The notes beneath the pieces are model-generated. The model was not told where the DNA came from. It saw only the letters and a program-made list of their open reading frames with translations, and searched no databases. Shown here one piece after another: positions 26,198 through 34,340 of a DNA stretch of 64,000 bases; position 1 is the stretch's first letter, and the number at the start of each line of letters is the position of its first letter. The position numbers and the translations under genes are program-made. Origin of the DNA: Phycisphaerales bacterium (lineage in GTDB: Bacteria > Planctomycetota > Phycisphaerae > Phycisphaerales > UBA5793); the NCBI GenBank assembly GCA_020852515.1, contig JADZAS010000016.1:250155-314154 (forward strand), given 5' to 3'.

Positions 26198-27655
26198 TCA
26201 GTCCTCCGCCCCGTGCCGGGGCTCTGTGGGTAATGACTCTTGTCTTTCGGGCGATGGCGCATCGACTGCGGGAATCAGCAGGTCGGCAGCGCCGACAATT
26301 TGAAACAAACGCGCCCGCACTGCGGCGACTTCGCCGCTGAACTCGATCGCCGTCGTGCGCGCTTCAGTGAGCGTTCGCTGAGCATCGAGGACATCGAGAA
26401 ACGACGCATGTCCGCCGCGGTACGCTTCGGTGGTCTGCTCGAATGCCTGTTCGGCTGCGGGCAGGATCTGCATTCGCACCGCCTCCAATTGGACGCGCGA
26501 TGCTTCGTACTCGCCGTGCGTCGCCGCAAGCCGGCTGAGCAATTCGGTCTCCAGCGCCTTGCGGTGCTGCCTCGCCTGCATGAGTCCGTAGCGACCTGCG
26601 AGAATCTCGCCTCGCCGATCGTCCCAGAGGGGCAGCGTCATCCCGACCCCCAGTTCATAGATCGGCTCGTTGCTCTCGCCGCGGTAGCCCACGCCGGCAT
26701 GCACATCCAGATCGGGAGTGCGCTCCGCCTTCATGGCCTGCAGGCGCGCGTCGGCTGCGTCGATCTCGCGATCAGCCGCCCGGAGCGCGGGATGGTCGCG
26801 CCGCAGCTGAGATTCGAATTCACGGAGATTGATCGCTCGTGGCGAGGTGTCAAGGGATCCTTCGAGCCGCGCCACGTCGACCGCCGCCCCGCCGATGGCC
26901 AGCGACAGCTGCACCGCTGCTGCGGACTGCTCCTTGTCCAGCCGGGTGCGAAGCAGCCGAATGCGGTATACCTCGATCTCCGCCTTCGTCACTTCCGTGC
27001 GCGGCGCTGCGCGCGCTTCAAAGCGAGCCTGGGCCGACGCAAGCGTCTGCTCGGCCAGGTCGGCAAGGCTCGCATACAAGCGGCTCGTCTCGCGGATCGT
27101 CACCAGACGATTGTGCAGCAGGGCCACTTCGCCCAGCACCTCCCGTTCGACGACTTCCACCTCAGCCTCGGTCACGGCCTGCTCGGCGCGCGCCGCCTCG
27201 CGCCCGGCATCGAGGCGGCTGCCGATCACGATCGGCTGCGTGATGCTCAGGACGCTGGACCCTTCGTTGAGCACGCCCGGCCCGAAGGGAACTTCTTCTG
27301 ACGAAACCTCGACCGTGGGGTTGGGATAGAGCGAAGATTGCAGCGCTCGACCCGCCGCGACTCCGACACCGCTTCGGGCTGCGGCCAGGCGCGGATTGAA
27401 TCGCCGGGCCAGGTCCCACAGATCAGCCAGGCCGACAGGTCCCTCGACGGGGAGTGCTGGCGAAGTGGCATCGATCGCCGTCGAAGCAACGTCTGCGTGT
27501 TCCAGCGGCGCCGGCACTCCGCGGCTCACGAGTTCCGCGATCGCCTCCCGCTCAGACGGCGGAAAATGGAGGCCGCGCGATACGCATGACATCGAGCACA
27601 ACGCCAGGATGACTGCCGCACCGCACTGCAGCGGATGCGCACGCGAGACCGACAT
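26198..27655 (-). CDS. TolC-family outer-membrane efflux protein (CusC/CzcC type)
   Basis: The outer-membrane channel of the tripartite metal pump (485 aa). After a signal with a possible lipobox (ALCSMSC), the protein has the two OEP repeats: the first around LARRFNPRLAAARSGVGVAA and NPTVEVSSEEVPFG, the second around LRRDHPALRAADREIDAADA and LGVGMTLPLWDDRRGEILAG. AYRGGHASFLDVLDAQRTLT is the conserved C-terminal TolC motif. I chose ATG 27653-27655, which has TGGAGG just upstream. It lies 2 bp before the Cys-rich lipoprotein gene, so the order is channel, lipoprotein, adaptor, pump. Confidence 0.92.
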   Translation of the reverse strand: MSVSRAHPLQCGAAVILALCSMSCVSRGLHFPPSEREAIAELVSRGVPAPLEHADVASTAIDATSPALPVEGPVGLADLWDLARRFNPRLAAARSGVGVAAGRALQSSLYPNPTVEVSSEEVPFGPGVLNEGSSVLSITQPIVIGSRLDAGREAARAEQAVTEAEVEVVEREVLGEVALLHNRLVTIRETSRLYASLADLAEQTLASAQARFEARAAPRTEVTKAEIEVYRIRLLRTRLDKEQSAAAVQLSLAIGGAAVDVARLEGSLDTSPRAINLREFESQLRRDHPALRAADREIDAADARLQAMKAERTPDLDVHAGVGYRGESNEPIYELGVGMTLPLWDDRRGEILAGRYGLMQARQHRKALETELLSRLAATHGEYEASRVQLEAVRMQILPAAEQAFEQTTEAYRGGHASFLDVLDAQRTLTEARTTAIEFSGEVAAVRARLFQIVGAADLLIPAVDAPSPERQESLPTEPRHGAED

Positions 27656-27775
27656 ACACAACCTCCAGAATTCGTTCGGCGGTTCGCGCCGCCGCGCAGG
27701 GCAGCGAGACACCGCAACGGTTCGTTCGCATCGAGCAAACGAACGATCACGAAGCACTCAGGGAGGATGTGCGGT

Positions 27776-28240
27776 TCAGATGCGCAGCACCGTGCGCAAA
27801 CTGAGAGGCGATCGCTTATGGGCATCCGCATGATGCGGGCGCGGCCCCACCGAACAGCCACCGGTGGGCCAGAGCGCTGCTGGCGTGCTCACGTGCGGCA
27901 GGTCCCCTACGCCGTGGGCTTCAGCGGGATGGTGCTTGGCGCACTTGTGGGAGTGGATGGCGATCTGTTCGCCGTATGGAGCAAGATTCACGTCGACGCA
28001 ACCGCAGTCAGCGGGAGAATGAATCGAACCGCACTCCGGCGCGGATGCGTCGTCTGCTGAAAGTTCGGTGTGCTCGCGGCAAGATGACATCTCCGGAGCG
28101 CACACGGCGGCCGCGATTCGGACGCCGGAATCAACCTCAGCACAGCCGATGCACAGCACGCCGCCGGCTGACGCGGCCACCGCCTGCACAAGCAGGCAAA
28201 GTGACATGATCCAGGATGCAAGTCGGAAGACTCGATGCAT
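27776..28240 (-). CDS. Secreted Cys/His-rich small protein at head of metal-efflux cluster
   Basis: A 154-residue protein with a clear signal peptide (residues 1-26, ending AVAASAG) and no recognised family. The mature part has ten Cys and about twelve His, including CIGC (C30, C33), CREH (C54), ECGSIH, DCGC (C79, C81), and HSHKCAKHH (H96, H98, C100, H103, H104), then a His-rich tail with PRPHHADAH. It is first on the minus strand, 120 bp before the channel gene. Signal plus Cys/His density plus context suggest a periplasmic metal-binding accessory, a role like CusF though not homologous. The function is inference. Confidence 0.7.
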   Translation of the reverse strand: MHRVFRLASWIMSLCLLVQAVAASAGGVLCIGCAEVDSGVRIAAAVCAPEMSSCREHTELSADDASAPECGSIHSPADCGCVDVNLAPYGEQIAIHSHKCAKHHPAEAHGVGDLPHVSTPAALWPTGGCSVGPRPHHADAHKRSPLSLRTVLRI

Positions 28241-28409
28241 CTGCGCTTGTTCCCGTGGCCAATATCCAGACGGAAGACTGTAGGGGCGACACACCCATCC
28301 GACCACGGCAATTCCGCATCCCGGTCCCAAGCGCCTGTGCGAGGCACGCGGCGGGGTGCGGGTACACGGCAGCCTGGTGCAAACAGCAACGACGCTCTAA
28401 TTGTCGGAA

Positions 28410-28482
28410 TGGCCAGAGCCGGACTTGAACCGGCGACCCCAGCATTTTCAGTGCTGTGCTCTACCAACTGAGCTATCTGGCC
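28410..28482 (-). tRNA. tRNA-Phe (GAA)
   Basis: Read on the minus strand it folds as a complete cloverleaf of 73 bases: acceptor GGCCAGA/TCTGGCC, D-arm GCTC...GAGC, anticodon stem CAGCA/TGCTG with loop CTGAAAA (anticodon GAA), variable GGGTC, T-arm GCCGG-TTCAAGT-CCGGC, discriminator A. The 3' CCA is not encoded; the next bases are TTC. Confidence 0.97.
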
Positions 28483-28491
28483 GCAGAGGAA

Positions 28492-28519
28492 ACAGTACGC
28501 GCCGTCCGGAATGGGTCAA
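28492..28519 (-). promoter_or_regulatory. Putative promoter of tRNA-Phe
   Basis: On the minus strand TTGACC (five of six to -35) is followed after 16 bases by TACTGT (weak -10), ending 9 bases before the first base of the tRNA. Position is right for a stable-RNA promoter; the -10 match is modest. Confidence 0.45.
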
Positions 28520-28560
28520 GCGTGCGCAGCCTCGCGGGCCGGGCTCGCGCCGGCTGCCGC

Positions 28561-28566
28561 TATGAT
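28561..28566 (+). promoter_or_regulatory. Possible -10 box for leaderless ketoacyl synthase transcript
   Basis: TATGAT lies 8 bases before the ATG at 28575, and there is no Shine-Dalgarno sequence. Either the transcript starts at the ATG or this is coincidence. Confidence 0.3.
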
Positions 28567-28574
28567 CCGGGCCC

Positions 28575-29759
28575 ATGTCCGCACGAGACGCATGGATCAC
28601 CGGAGTCGGACTGCTCACGCCGCTTGGAACGTCGGCCTGGTCGACGATGCGCGCGCTGCTCAAGGGCCGCGCCATCACCGACCGTCTGGGGCAGATCGCC
28701 GAGTCCATTGACGCGGAAACCATCATCCGCGGCACCGGCCGCATCTTCGACTCGCAATTGGGCCACGGCGACCCGACGGCGACGCTGGCCATTCGGGCGC
28801 TGAACGAAGCGGCCGCCAACGCTGGCCTGATGCCTGGTGAACTCTCGCGCACGCCGATTGTCGTTGCGTCGAGCAAGGGCGCTATCGGCGCGCTGTTCGA
28901 TCCGACGATGAGCCTGCACGCCGCGACGCAGGGCCCGCACGGGCTGCTCTGCTCGCTGATCCGGACATCGACGCGCGCCCCTTCCTGCCGTGCGGTCGTG
29001 GCGGCATGCGCGTCGGGCCTGCTGGCGCTGGAGGCGGGCGCGCGGATGGTTCATCGGGGCGAGGCGCAGCGCGTGGCGGTGGTTGCGGTCGAGGCCTCGC
29101 TGGTGCCGCTGCTGATGAGCAGTTACCGCCGGCTGGGCGTGCTGCCGCCGGTGACCAACGCGGGATATCGCTGCCTGCCGCTCGACCGGCAGCGCTGCGG
29201 GTTCACGCTGACGGAACTGGCCGCGGCGATCATTCTCGAAGCCCAGCCGCGTCGAACACGCTCCACGGCGGCGGCGGCGATCACGCCCATGCGCGTGCTC
29301 GGAGTGCGCACAGCTGACGAGGCGCACCACGTCATCAAGTCTTCTCCGCAAGGCGAAGTGCTCGCGCGCCTCTCGCACTGGGCTCTGCGCGAACTGGGGG
29401 CGATCGATCTCCTGCACCCCCACGCCACCGGGACGCGCGAGAACGACGAGGCGGAGATGGTGGTGCACGCGGCGGCGCTGGGCGCGGCCGCGGAAGCAAC
29501 ACCCGCCTACGCCGTGAAGGGTGCGATCGGGCACGGCCTGGGGGCGGCGGGGCTGGCGAGTCTTGTGGTGGCGTGCCTGATCGCGCGCTGCGGGCGCGTG
29601 CCGCCGATGCCGTGGCTGCGCGAGCCCATCGAGACGAAGATCCGCCTTTCGAGCGCGGGTGAGCGCGGCACGTTCCGCCGCCATGCTATTTTCGCCAGTG
29701 GCTTTGGCGGGCACACTGCGGCGGCGGTCATCGAAGCGCAGCCGTCGGGCGCGCGTTGA
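28575..29759 (+). CDS. Beta-ketoacyl-ACP synthase (KAS II-like, divergent)
   Basis: A 394-residue condensing enzyme of the thiolase fold, extending acyl chains in fatty acid or polyketide synthesis. The N-terminus AWITGVGLLTPLGTSAWSTM is KAS II-like. The full catalytic set is present: Cys in CRAVVAACASGLLALEAGAR, the first His in LHPHATGTRENDEAEMVV, the Lys/His pair in AVKGAIGHGLGAAGLASLVV, and the glycine-rich end IFASGFGGHTAAAVIEA. It is shorter and more divergent than FabF, and no acyl carrier protein gene is adjacent. It may serve a specialised lipid rather than bulk fatty acid synthesis. Confidence 0.85.
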   Translation: MSARDAWITGVGLLTPLGTSAWSTMRALLKGRAITDRLGQIAESIDAETIIRGTGRIFDSQLGHGDPTATLAIRALNEAAANAGLMPGELSRTPIVVASSKGAIGALFDPTMSLHAATQGPHGLLCSLIRTSTRAPSCRAVVAACASGLLALEAGARMVHRGEAQRVAVVAVEASLVPLLMSSYRRLGVLPPVTNAGYRCLPLDRQRCGFTLTELAAAIILEAQPRRTRSTAAAAITPMRVLGVRTADEAHHVIKSSPQGEVLARLSHWALRELGAIDLLHPHATGTRENDEAEMVVHAAALGAAAEATPAYAVKGAIGHGLGAAGLASLVVACLIARCGRVPPMPWLREPIETKIRLSSAGERGTFRRHAIFASGFGGHTAAAVIEAQPSGAR

Positions 29760-29765
29760 CGCCGT

Positions 29766-30962
29766 CTACCAGTTGATTGCCTTCAGCCGCTCGATGGTCT
29801 CGGCGATTCGCTCGACTTCGACGGTGAGCGCTGCGCGGAACCAGTTTTTGGCGCTGGCGCCGAAGCCGCCGCCGGGCACGAACACCACGTTCGCCTCTTC
29901 CAGGCAGCGCGAGCAGAACTGGAACGAGTCGTAGCCCCTGGGACACGGCGCCCACACGAAGAACGAGGCGCTGGGCGGCGTGACATCGACGCCGATCTCG
30001 CGCAGGCCTCTGCACAGCACGTCGCGGCGCTCCCGATACGTCTCGCGCATGGCGACGACCTGCGGATGCTCGCTGTTGTCGAGCGCGACGGCCCCGGCCT
30101 GCTGAATCGCGTTGAACTGGCCCGAGTCGCAGTTGCCCTTGACCGCTCCCAGCGCTGCGACCACTTCCGGATGCCCCACGGCGAACGCGATGCGCCAGCC
30201 GGTCATGTTGAATGTCTTGCTCAGCGAGTGGAACTCGATGGCGGGAAGTTTGTCAATGTCAGCTCCGGGCGCCTGCCACATCGAGGGCGGCTGCTTCTCG
30301 AAGAAAACCTCGCTGTAGGCGTTGTCGCTGGCGAGGATGATGTCGTTGTCCCGGCAGATCTGCACGGCCTGCTCGTAGAAGTCCAGATCGGCAACCGCCG
30401 CTGTCGGATTACCGGGGTGGTTCACCCACATGAGCCGGGCGCGATCGAGCGCTTCGGCGTCGATCGCGCCGAGGTCCGGCAGCCAGCCTCGCTCGGCCTT
30501 GAGCGGCATTTCGATGTACTCGGCGGCCGCGAAGATGGCGCCGCTGCGATAGACGGGATAGCCGATGTCAGCACCAAGCACGGCGTCGCCGGGGTTGAGC
30601 ACCGCCAGCGGCAGGTGCGCGATGCCGTCCTTGCTGCCGATGCAGGTGAGGATGTGCGCCGCGGGGTCGACGTCGATGTCGAATCGGCGCTTGAGGAACC
30701 GGGCCGCCGCCTTTCGGAAATCAGGGTGGCCTGCGTCGAACGGATACGGATGGTTGCGAGGATCGCGAATCGCTTCGGCCATCGCATCGATGATGAACGC
30801 AGGCGTCGGTCGATCGGGATCACCGACCCCGAGGTTGATCACGTCGGCGCCGGCGGCAATCTTGGCGCGGCGCTTGCGATCGATTTCGATGAAGAGGTAA
30901 GGCGGCAGATCGAGCAGGCGCTGAGAACGGATCGGGCGCTTCTGCGCAGCGGTCAGAGGCAT
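29766..30962 (-). CDS. dapL: LL-diaminopimelate aminotransferase
   Basis: A fold-type I PLP enzyme (398 aa) converting tetrahydrodipicolinate straight to LL-diaminopimelate for lysine and cell-wall synthesis. The N-terminus LDLPPYLFIEIDRKRRAKIA and INLGVGDPDRPTPAFIIDAM are the hallmark of the DapL group. HPGNPTAAVADLDFYEQAV gives the substrate/PLP-binding Asn, ILASDNAYSEVFF the Asp and Tyr, and FHSLSKTFNMTGWRIAFAVG the Schiff-base Lys. I chose ATG 30960-30962, with GGAG upstream; an ATG at 31007 would add 15 residues. It is convergent with the ketoacyl synthase and 83 bp after the small CPLC protein. Confidence 0.9.
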   Translation of the reverse strand: MPLTAAQKRPIRSQRLLDLPPYLFIEIDRKRRAKIAAGADVINLGVGDPDRPTPAFIIDAMAEAIRDPRNHPYPFDAGHPDFRKAAARFLKRRFDIDVDPAAHILTCIGSKDGIAHLPLAVLNPGDAVLGADIGYPVYRSGAIFAAAEYIEMPLKAERGWLPDLGAIDAEALDRARLMWVNHPGNPTAAVADLDFYEQAVQICRDNDIILASDNAYSEVFFEKQPPSMWQAPGADIDKLPAIEFHSLSKTFNMTGWRIAFAVGHPEVVAALGAVKGNCDSGQFNAIQQAGAVALDNSEHPQVVAMRETYRERRDVLCRGLREIGVDVTPPSASFFVWAPCPRGYDSFQFCSRCLEEANVVFVPGGGFGASAKNWFRAALTVEVERIAETIERLKAINW

Positions 30963-31045
30963 GACTTCGACACTCCGGCTGAGGTTGGGAAACTGAGCGC
31001 GCAGCATGATAGCCGCGGAGCCGCTGCGGCTCGTTCCGGTGGCGG

Positions 31046-31327
31046 TCAGTCCTTTGCGTCAGCGCGTGTCATGTCGCTCGCGGCGCCCATCTGCTGCTGG
31101 TTGCGGTAGAGGGCATAGCCCAGGCCGCCGACCATCGACATCGGCACGGCGATCATGAGCAGCACCGAGACGGAATAGCCCATCGCCACGTTCACGCCCG
31201 TTTCCTTCTGCTGCTGCTCGGTTTCCTCGCTGCACAGCGGGCAGGCCAGCGCCGGGACGGTGGCCAGCGCGGCCAGCGTGGCGGCGGCGACGAGGAGCGG
31301 GATCCGGCGCGTGCGTGATCTGAACAT
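31046..31327 (-). CDS. Small exported protein with CPLC motif, cytochrome oxidase cluster
   Basis: A 93-residue protein: a signal peptide ending VPALA, then CPLCSEETEQQQ at the mature N-terminus, one membrane helix (YSVSVLLMIAVPMSMVGGLG) and a short charged tail. The CxxC could bind copper or heme, or act as a thiol pair. It is last in the run of oxidase assembly genes. An ATG at 31366 overlaps the SCO-DUF420 stop as ATGA and would add 13 residues, so the start is open. No named family is recognised. Confidence 0.65.
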   Translation of the reverse strand: MFRSRTRRIPLLVAAATLAALATVPALACPLCSEETEQQQKETGVNVAMGYSVSVLLMIAVPMSMVGGLGYALYRNQQQMGAASDMTRADAKD

Positions 31328-31362
31328 CGTGGCCAATCCTAGGCGGCCTTGAGCCGCAGAAG

Positions 31363-32538
31363 TCATGCTGCCGCCAGCAGCGGCTGAAGGTGATAGAGCA
31401 TGAGGTAGACGAGCACGCCCGTGACCGACACGTACATCCAGATCGGCCACGTGACGACCGCCAGGCGGCGGTGCTGAGCAAACCGCCCCGACGAGGCCAG
31501 CCAGAGCGTTCGCACGGCCAGGAACGGGACGGCCGCCGCGAGCACGACGTGCGAGAGCAGGATCGCGTAATAGACCCAGCGCAGAAGGCCATCGACCTCC
31601 CACTTCGTGTGGCCGAGGCCCTGCTCCATCTGCCGCAAGGTGTGGTAGGTGACGTAGCTGACGAGGAAGACGACCGAGACGAGAAACGCGCCGATCATGC
31701 AGCGCATGTGGGCGGCCTTGCGGCCTTGGCGGATGAGCACCCGGCCGATGAGCAGCAGCACTGCCGCCAGAGCGTTGAGAGAGGCGTTCACCGTTGGCAG
31801 GGCTTTGAGCAGACCGCCGTAGCGTCCCTGCGAAGCACCGGCGGCGGCGAGGATCCGCATGTCTCCGATCAGCCGCTGCATGTCCTGAGCATCGGTGCCG
31901 AGATACCAGTCGTACACCTCGCCCTGACGATTGACCAGAACGATGCGACTGCTGTGCACGATGGGTCCGGAGTGGTAGCCGGGCGCGGTTGAATCCGCGT
32001 GATCGTCGCCGGCGCTCTGGAGCGACTCAGCCGCTTGCCGCGGATTCTCAGCCGTGAGCAGAAACGCAGCAGCGTACTTCTGGACGTCTGCGAATTCGCC
32101 TGTGAGAAACGTCCACTGATCGAGATCGGCGCCGTACGACTCGGCATAGCGCTTAAGCGTGGCGGGGTCATCGCGCCATGGATCGCAAGTGATCGAGACG
32201 AGGTGCACGTTCGGATTCGGGCCGATGGCATCCTGCAGCGCGCTGAGGTTGCCGGTCATGATCGGACACGGCCCGGGGCAGTTCGTGAAGATGAAATCGA
32301 TCGCCCACACCTTGCCTCGCAGCGACTGCGAGTCGAAAGGCTGACCTTCCTGGTCGGTCATCCGGATTTGCGGCGCCTGGACTTTTGCAGACGGCCGAGT
32401 GGGCGTGGGGCCGGGACCGGCGTCGGGAGCAAAGCGGATCCACGACCAGATGATCATGCCGGCACACGCCGCGACCATGAGCACCCAGATCAGCAGATCG
32501 AGCCGGGTCATCGCACGCCGTGATCGCCGCTGATTCAT
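31363..32538 (-). CDS. SCO1/SenC-DUF420 fusion protein
   Basis: A 391-residue fusion. Residues about 13-33 are a membrane anchor. Residues about 55-230 are a thioredoxin-fold SCO domain that delivers copper to CuA of cytochrome oxidase: the Cys pair is in FIFTNCPGPCPIM (C87, C91), with a His at GPIVHSSRIVLVN (H195). Residues about 245-390 are a four-helix DUF420 (YozB/CtaM-like) domain with MRCMIGAFLVSVVFLVSYVT and YYAILLSHVVLAAAVPFLAV. DUF420 proteins are linked to oxidase maturation, and are usually separate genes. It is 4 bp after the ABC permease in the oxidase assembly operon. Confidence 0.92.
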   Translation of the reverse strand: MNQRRSRRAMTRLDLLIWVLMVAACAGMIIWSWIRFAPDAGPGPTPTRPSAKVQAPQIRMTDQEGQPFDSQSLRGKVWAIDFIFTNCPGPCPIMTGNLSALQDAIGPNPNVHLVSITCDPWRDDPATLKRYAESYGADLDQWTFLTGEFADVQKYAAAFLLTAENPRQAAESLQSAGDDHADSTAPGYHSGPIVHSSRIVLVNRQGEVYDWYLGTDAQDMQRLIGDMRILAAAGASQGRYGGLLKALPTVNASLNALAAVLLLIGRVLIRQGRKAAHMRCMIGAFLVSVVFLVSYVTYHTLRQMEQGLGHTKWEVDGLLRWVYYAILLSHVVLAAAVPFLAVRTLWLASSGRFAQHRRLAVVTWPIWMYVSVTGVLVYLMLYHLQPLLAAA

Positions 32539-32542
32539 GAAC

Positions 32543-33379
32543 TCAGTGTCCTCGATGATCGGGCGAAGCCACGACCCACGTCGCCAATGAGAGCGCCACG
32601 ACGGCGAACGCGGCTGAGAGCGCCAGCGGGAGCCACGGCGAGCGGCCGTGGAGCGGCGCGGAGATCGCCAGCGAGCACCACGTGAGCGGATTGGCGAGCA
32701 TGAGCCACTTGAGCAGCGCGTGCTGGTTGGCGACGGGGAAGATCGCGCCGGACAAGGCCCACATCGGCATGAGCACGAGGTTCATCACCGCGTGGAAGCC
32801 TTGCGTGGTCTCGCTCTTCCAGGCAAAGGCGACGCCGATACCCGTCATCATCAGTGCCGTAAGCGCCAGCGCGAGCAGGATCAGACCAAGATTGGCGATG
32901 GTCGGAAAGTGCGACCAGACCGGCGGGGCCGCGAGCAGCACCGCGGCCTGGAGAAAGGCGATGATCGCTCCGCCGAGTACCTTGCCCATGGCGATCGACC
33001 AGCGCGAAGCCGGCGAGACGAGCACCGACTGCAGCCAGCCTTCATTGCGGTCTTCAATGACGGAGATGCTAGAAAAGATCGCCGTGAACAGCGCGACCAT
33101 GGTCATCATGCCCGGCAAAAGGAACAGGCCGTAGCCGCCCTTGCTCTCATCTGCAGGGTGTGCAAAATAGTTCGAGAACCCGATGCCAAGAAATGCCCAG
33201 AACATGAGCGGTGTGCCGATGGCGGCGGCGATTCGGGTCGGCTGACGCCGGAAGCGGACGAGTTCGCGCCACAGAATCGTCCACATGACCGCTGCGCTCG
33301 ACACGTGCCGCTCCAGATCGGTCGGCATCCCTGGAGAAACAACGGCGGCGGCGGGGGATGTTGTCGCGGTGCGGCTCAT
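32543..33379 (-). CDS. ABC-2 type transporter permease
   Basis: A 278-residue permease with about six membrane helices (FLGIGFSNYFAHP, FLLPGMMTMVALFTAIFSSI, LLAAPPVWSHFP, LGLILLALALTALMMTGIGV, PMWALSGAIFPVANQHALLK). EDRNEGWLQSVLVSPASRWS is the coupling region of the NodJ/DrrB-like ABC-2 family. Four bases separate it from the ATPase gene upstream. The pair lies between heme O synthase and SCO genes, so an oxidase-assembly role is likely, but the cargo is unknown. Confidence 0.88.
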   Translation of the reverse strand: MSRTATTSPAAAVVSPGMPTDLERHVSSAAVMWTILWRELVRFRRQPTRIAAAIGTPLMFWAFLGIGFSNYFAHPADESKGGYGLFLLPGMMTMVALFTAIFSSISVIEDRNEGWLQSVLVSPASRWSIAMGKVLGGAIIAFLQAAVLLAAPPVWSHFPTIANLGLILLALALTALMMTGIGVAFAWKSETTQGFHAVMNLVLMPMWALSGAIFPVANQHALLKWLMLANPLTWCSLAISAPLHGRSPWLPLALSAAFAVVALSLATWVVASPDHRGH

Positions 33380-33383
33380 AGCC

Positions 33384-34340
33384 TCACAACTCCTGAATCG
33401 GAGTGTAGGATTCCGAAGCGTGGTCGATCAGTGCCGCGCCGGTGAGGCTGGCGAACACATCCGCAAGCGTGGGCGGCGCCACGGTAAAGGGCGTGCCGAG
33501 CTTCGCGAGCGCGGCAGCCGCCTCGACCCGCTGGCGTTCATCGAGCGCCGCCACCCACTGAGAGCCCGACGGCTTCCAGGGCGAACCGAAATTCATGTCG
33601 GGCTTCTGCGTGTCGTGTACCGTCACGAACGCTTCACCGACGCTGTGGCGCAGGTCAGCCGGCGGACCGTCGGCAACAATCTGCCCCTGGTGTACAAACA
33701 CGGCCCGGTCGCAGCGATCGGCTTCATCAATGAGATGCGTGCTCATGAGCAGCGTCATGCCCGCCTCGCGCTGCCGCTCTTCGATCGCGTCGAGGAACGT
33801 CTGGCGCGCGGCGGGATCGAGACCGACGGTCGGCTCATCGAGCAGCAGCAGGCGCGGGTGGTGCAGCATGGCGCGGGCGAGATCGACGCGTCGCTTGAGC
33901 CCGCCCGAGAGTGTCTTGACGAGATCGCGGCGGCGGTCGGCAAGGGCGCCTCGCTCCAGTTCCTCGTCAATGCGCCGCTGCGCCAGTTTGCCGCTCAGCC
34001 CATAAAGGCTCGCCTGGCACTGCAGGTTTTCTTCGACGGATAGGTGCGGGTCGAGCCCGTTGGACTGGAACACCACGCTCAGGTGCGTCCGGTACTGCTG
34101 CGGATCGCTGAGGCCATCGACGCGGAGCGATCCGTGCGTCGGCGGCATCATGCCGCAGATGAGGCGCATGAGCGTGGACTTGCCGCTGCCGTTGGGCCCG
34201 AGCAGCGCCACCGACTCACCCGGCTGGATGCGCAGCGAGACGCCCTTGAGCGCTTCGTGGGCTTCCTGCCCACGGCGGCGCGGATAGACGAAGCGAAGTC
34301 CTTCGATGTCGAGAATCGCGTTCTCGTTTGGATGGATCAT
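33384..34340 (-). CDS. ABC transporter ATP-binding protein
   Basis: A 318-residue ATPase of the DrrA/NodI-like group. Walker A is LLGPNGSGKST, the signature is LSGGLKRRVDLARAML, Walker B is RLLLLDEPTVGLDP, and the switch His is in MSTHLIDEADRCD. The C-terminal 80 residues form the domain usual in this group. Its ATG overlaps the ctaB stop as ATGA. It works with the permease directly downstream. Confidence 0.93.
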   Translation of the reverse strand: MIHPNENAILDIEGLRFVYPRRRGQEAHEALKGVSLRIQPGESVALLGPNGSGKSTLMRLICGMMPPTHGSLRVDGLSDPQQYRTHLSVVFQSNGLDPHLSVEENLQCQASLYGLSGKLAQRRIDEELERGALADRRRDLVKTLSGGLKRRVDLARAMLHHPRLLLLDEPTVGLDPAARQTFLDAIEERQREAGMTLLMSTHLIDEADRCDRAVFVHQGQIVADGPPADLRHSVGEAFVTVHDTQKPDMNFGSPWKPSGSQWVAALDERQRVEAAAALAKLGTPFTVAPPTLADVFASLTGAALIDHASESYTPIQEL

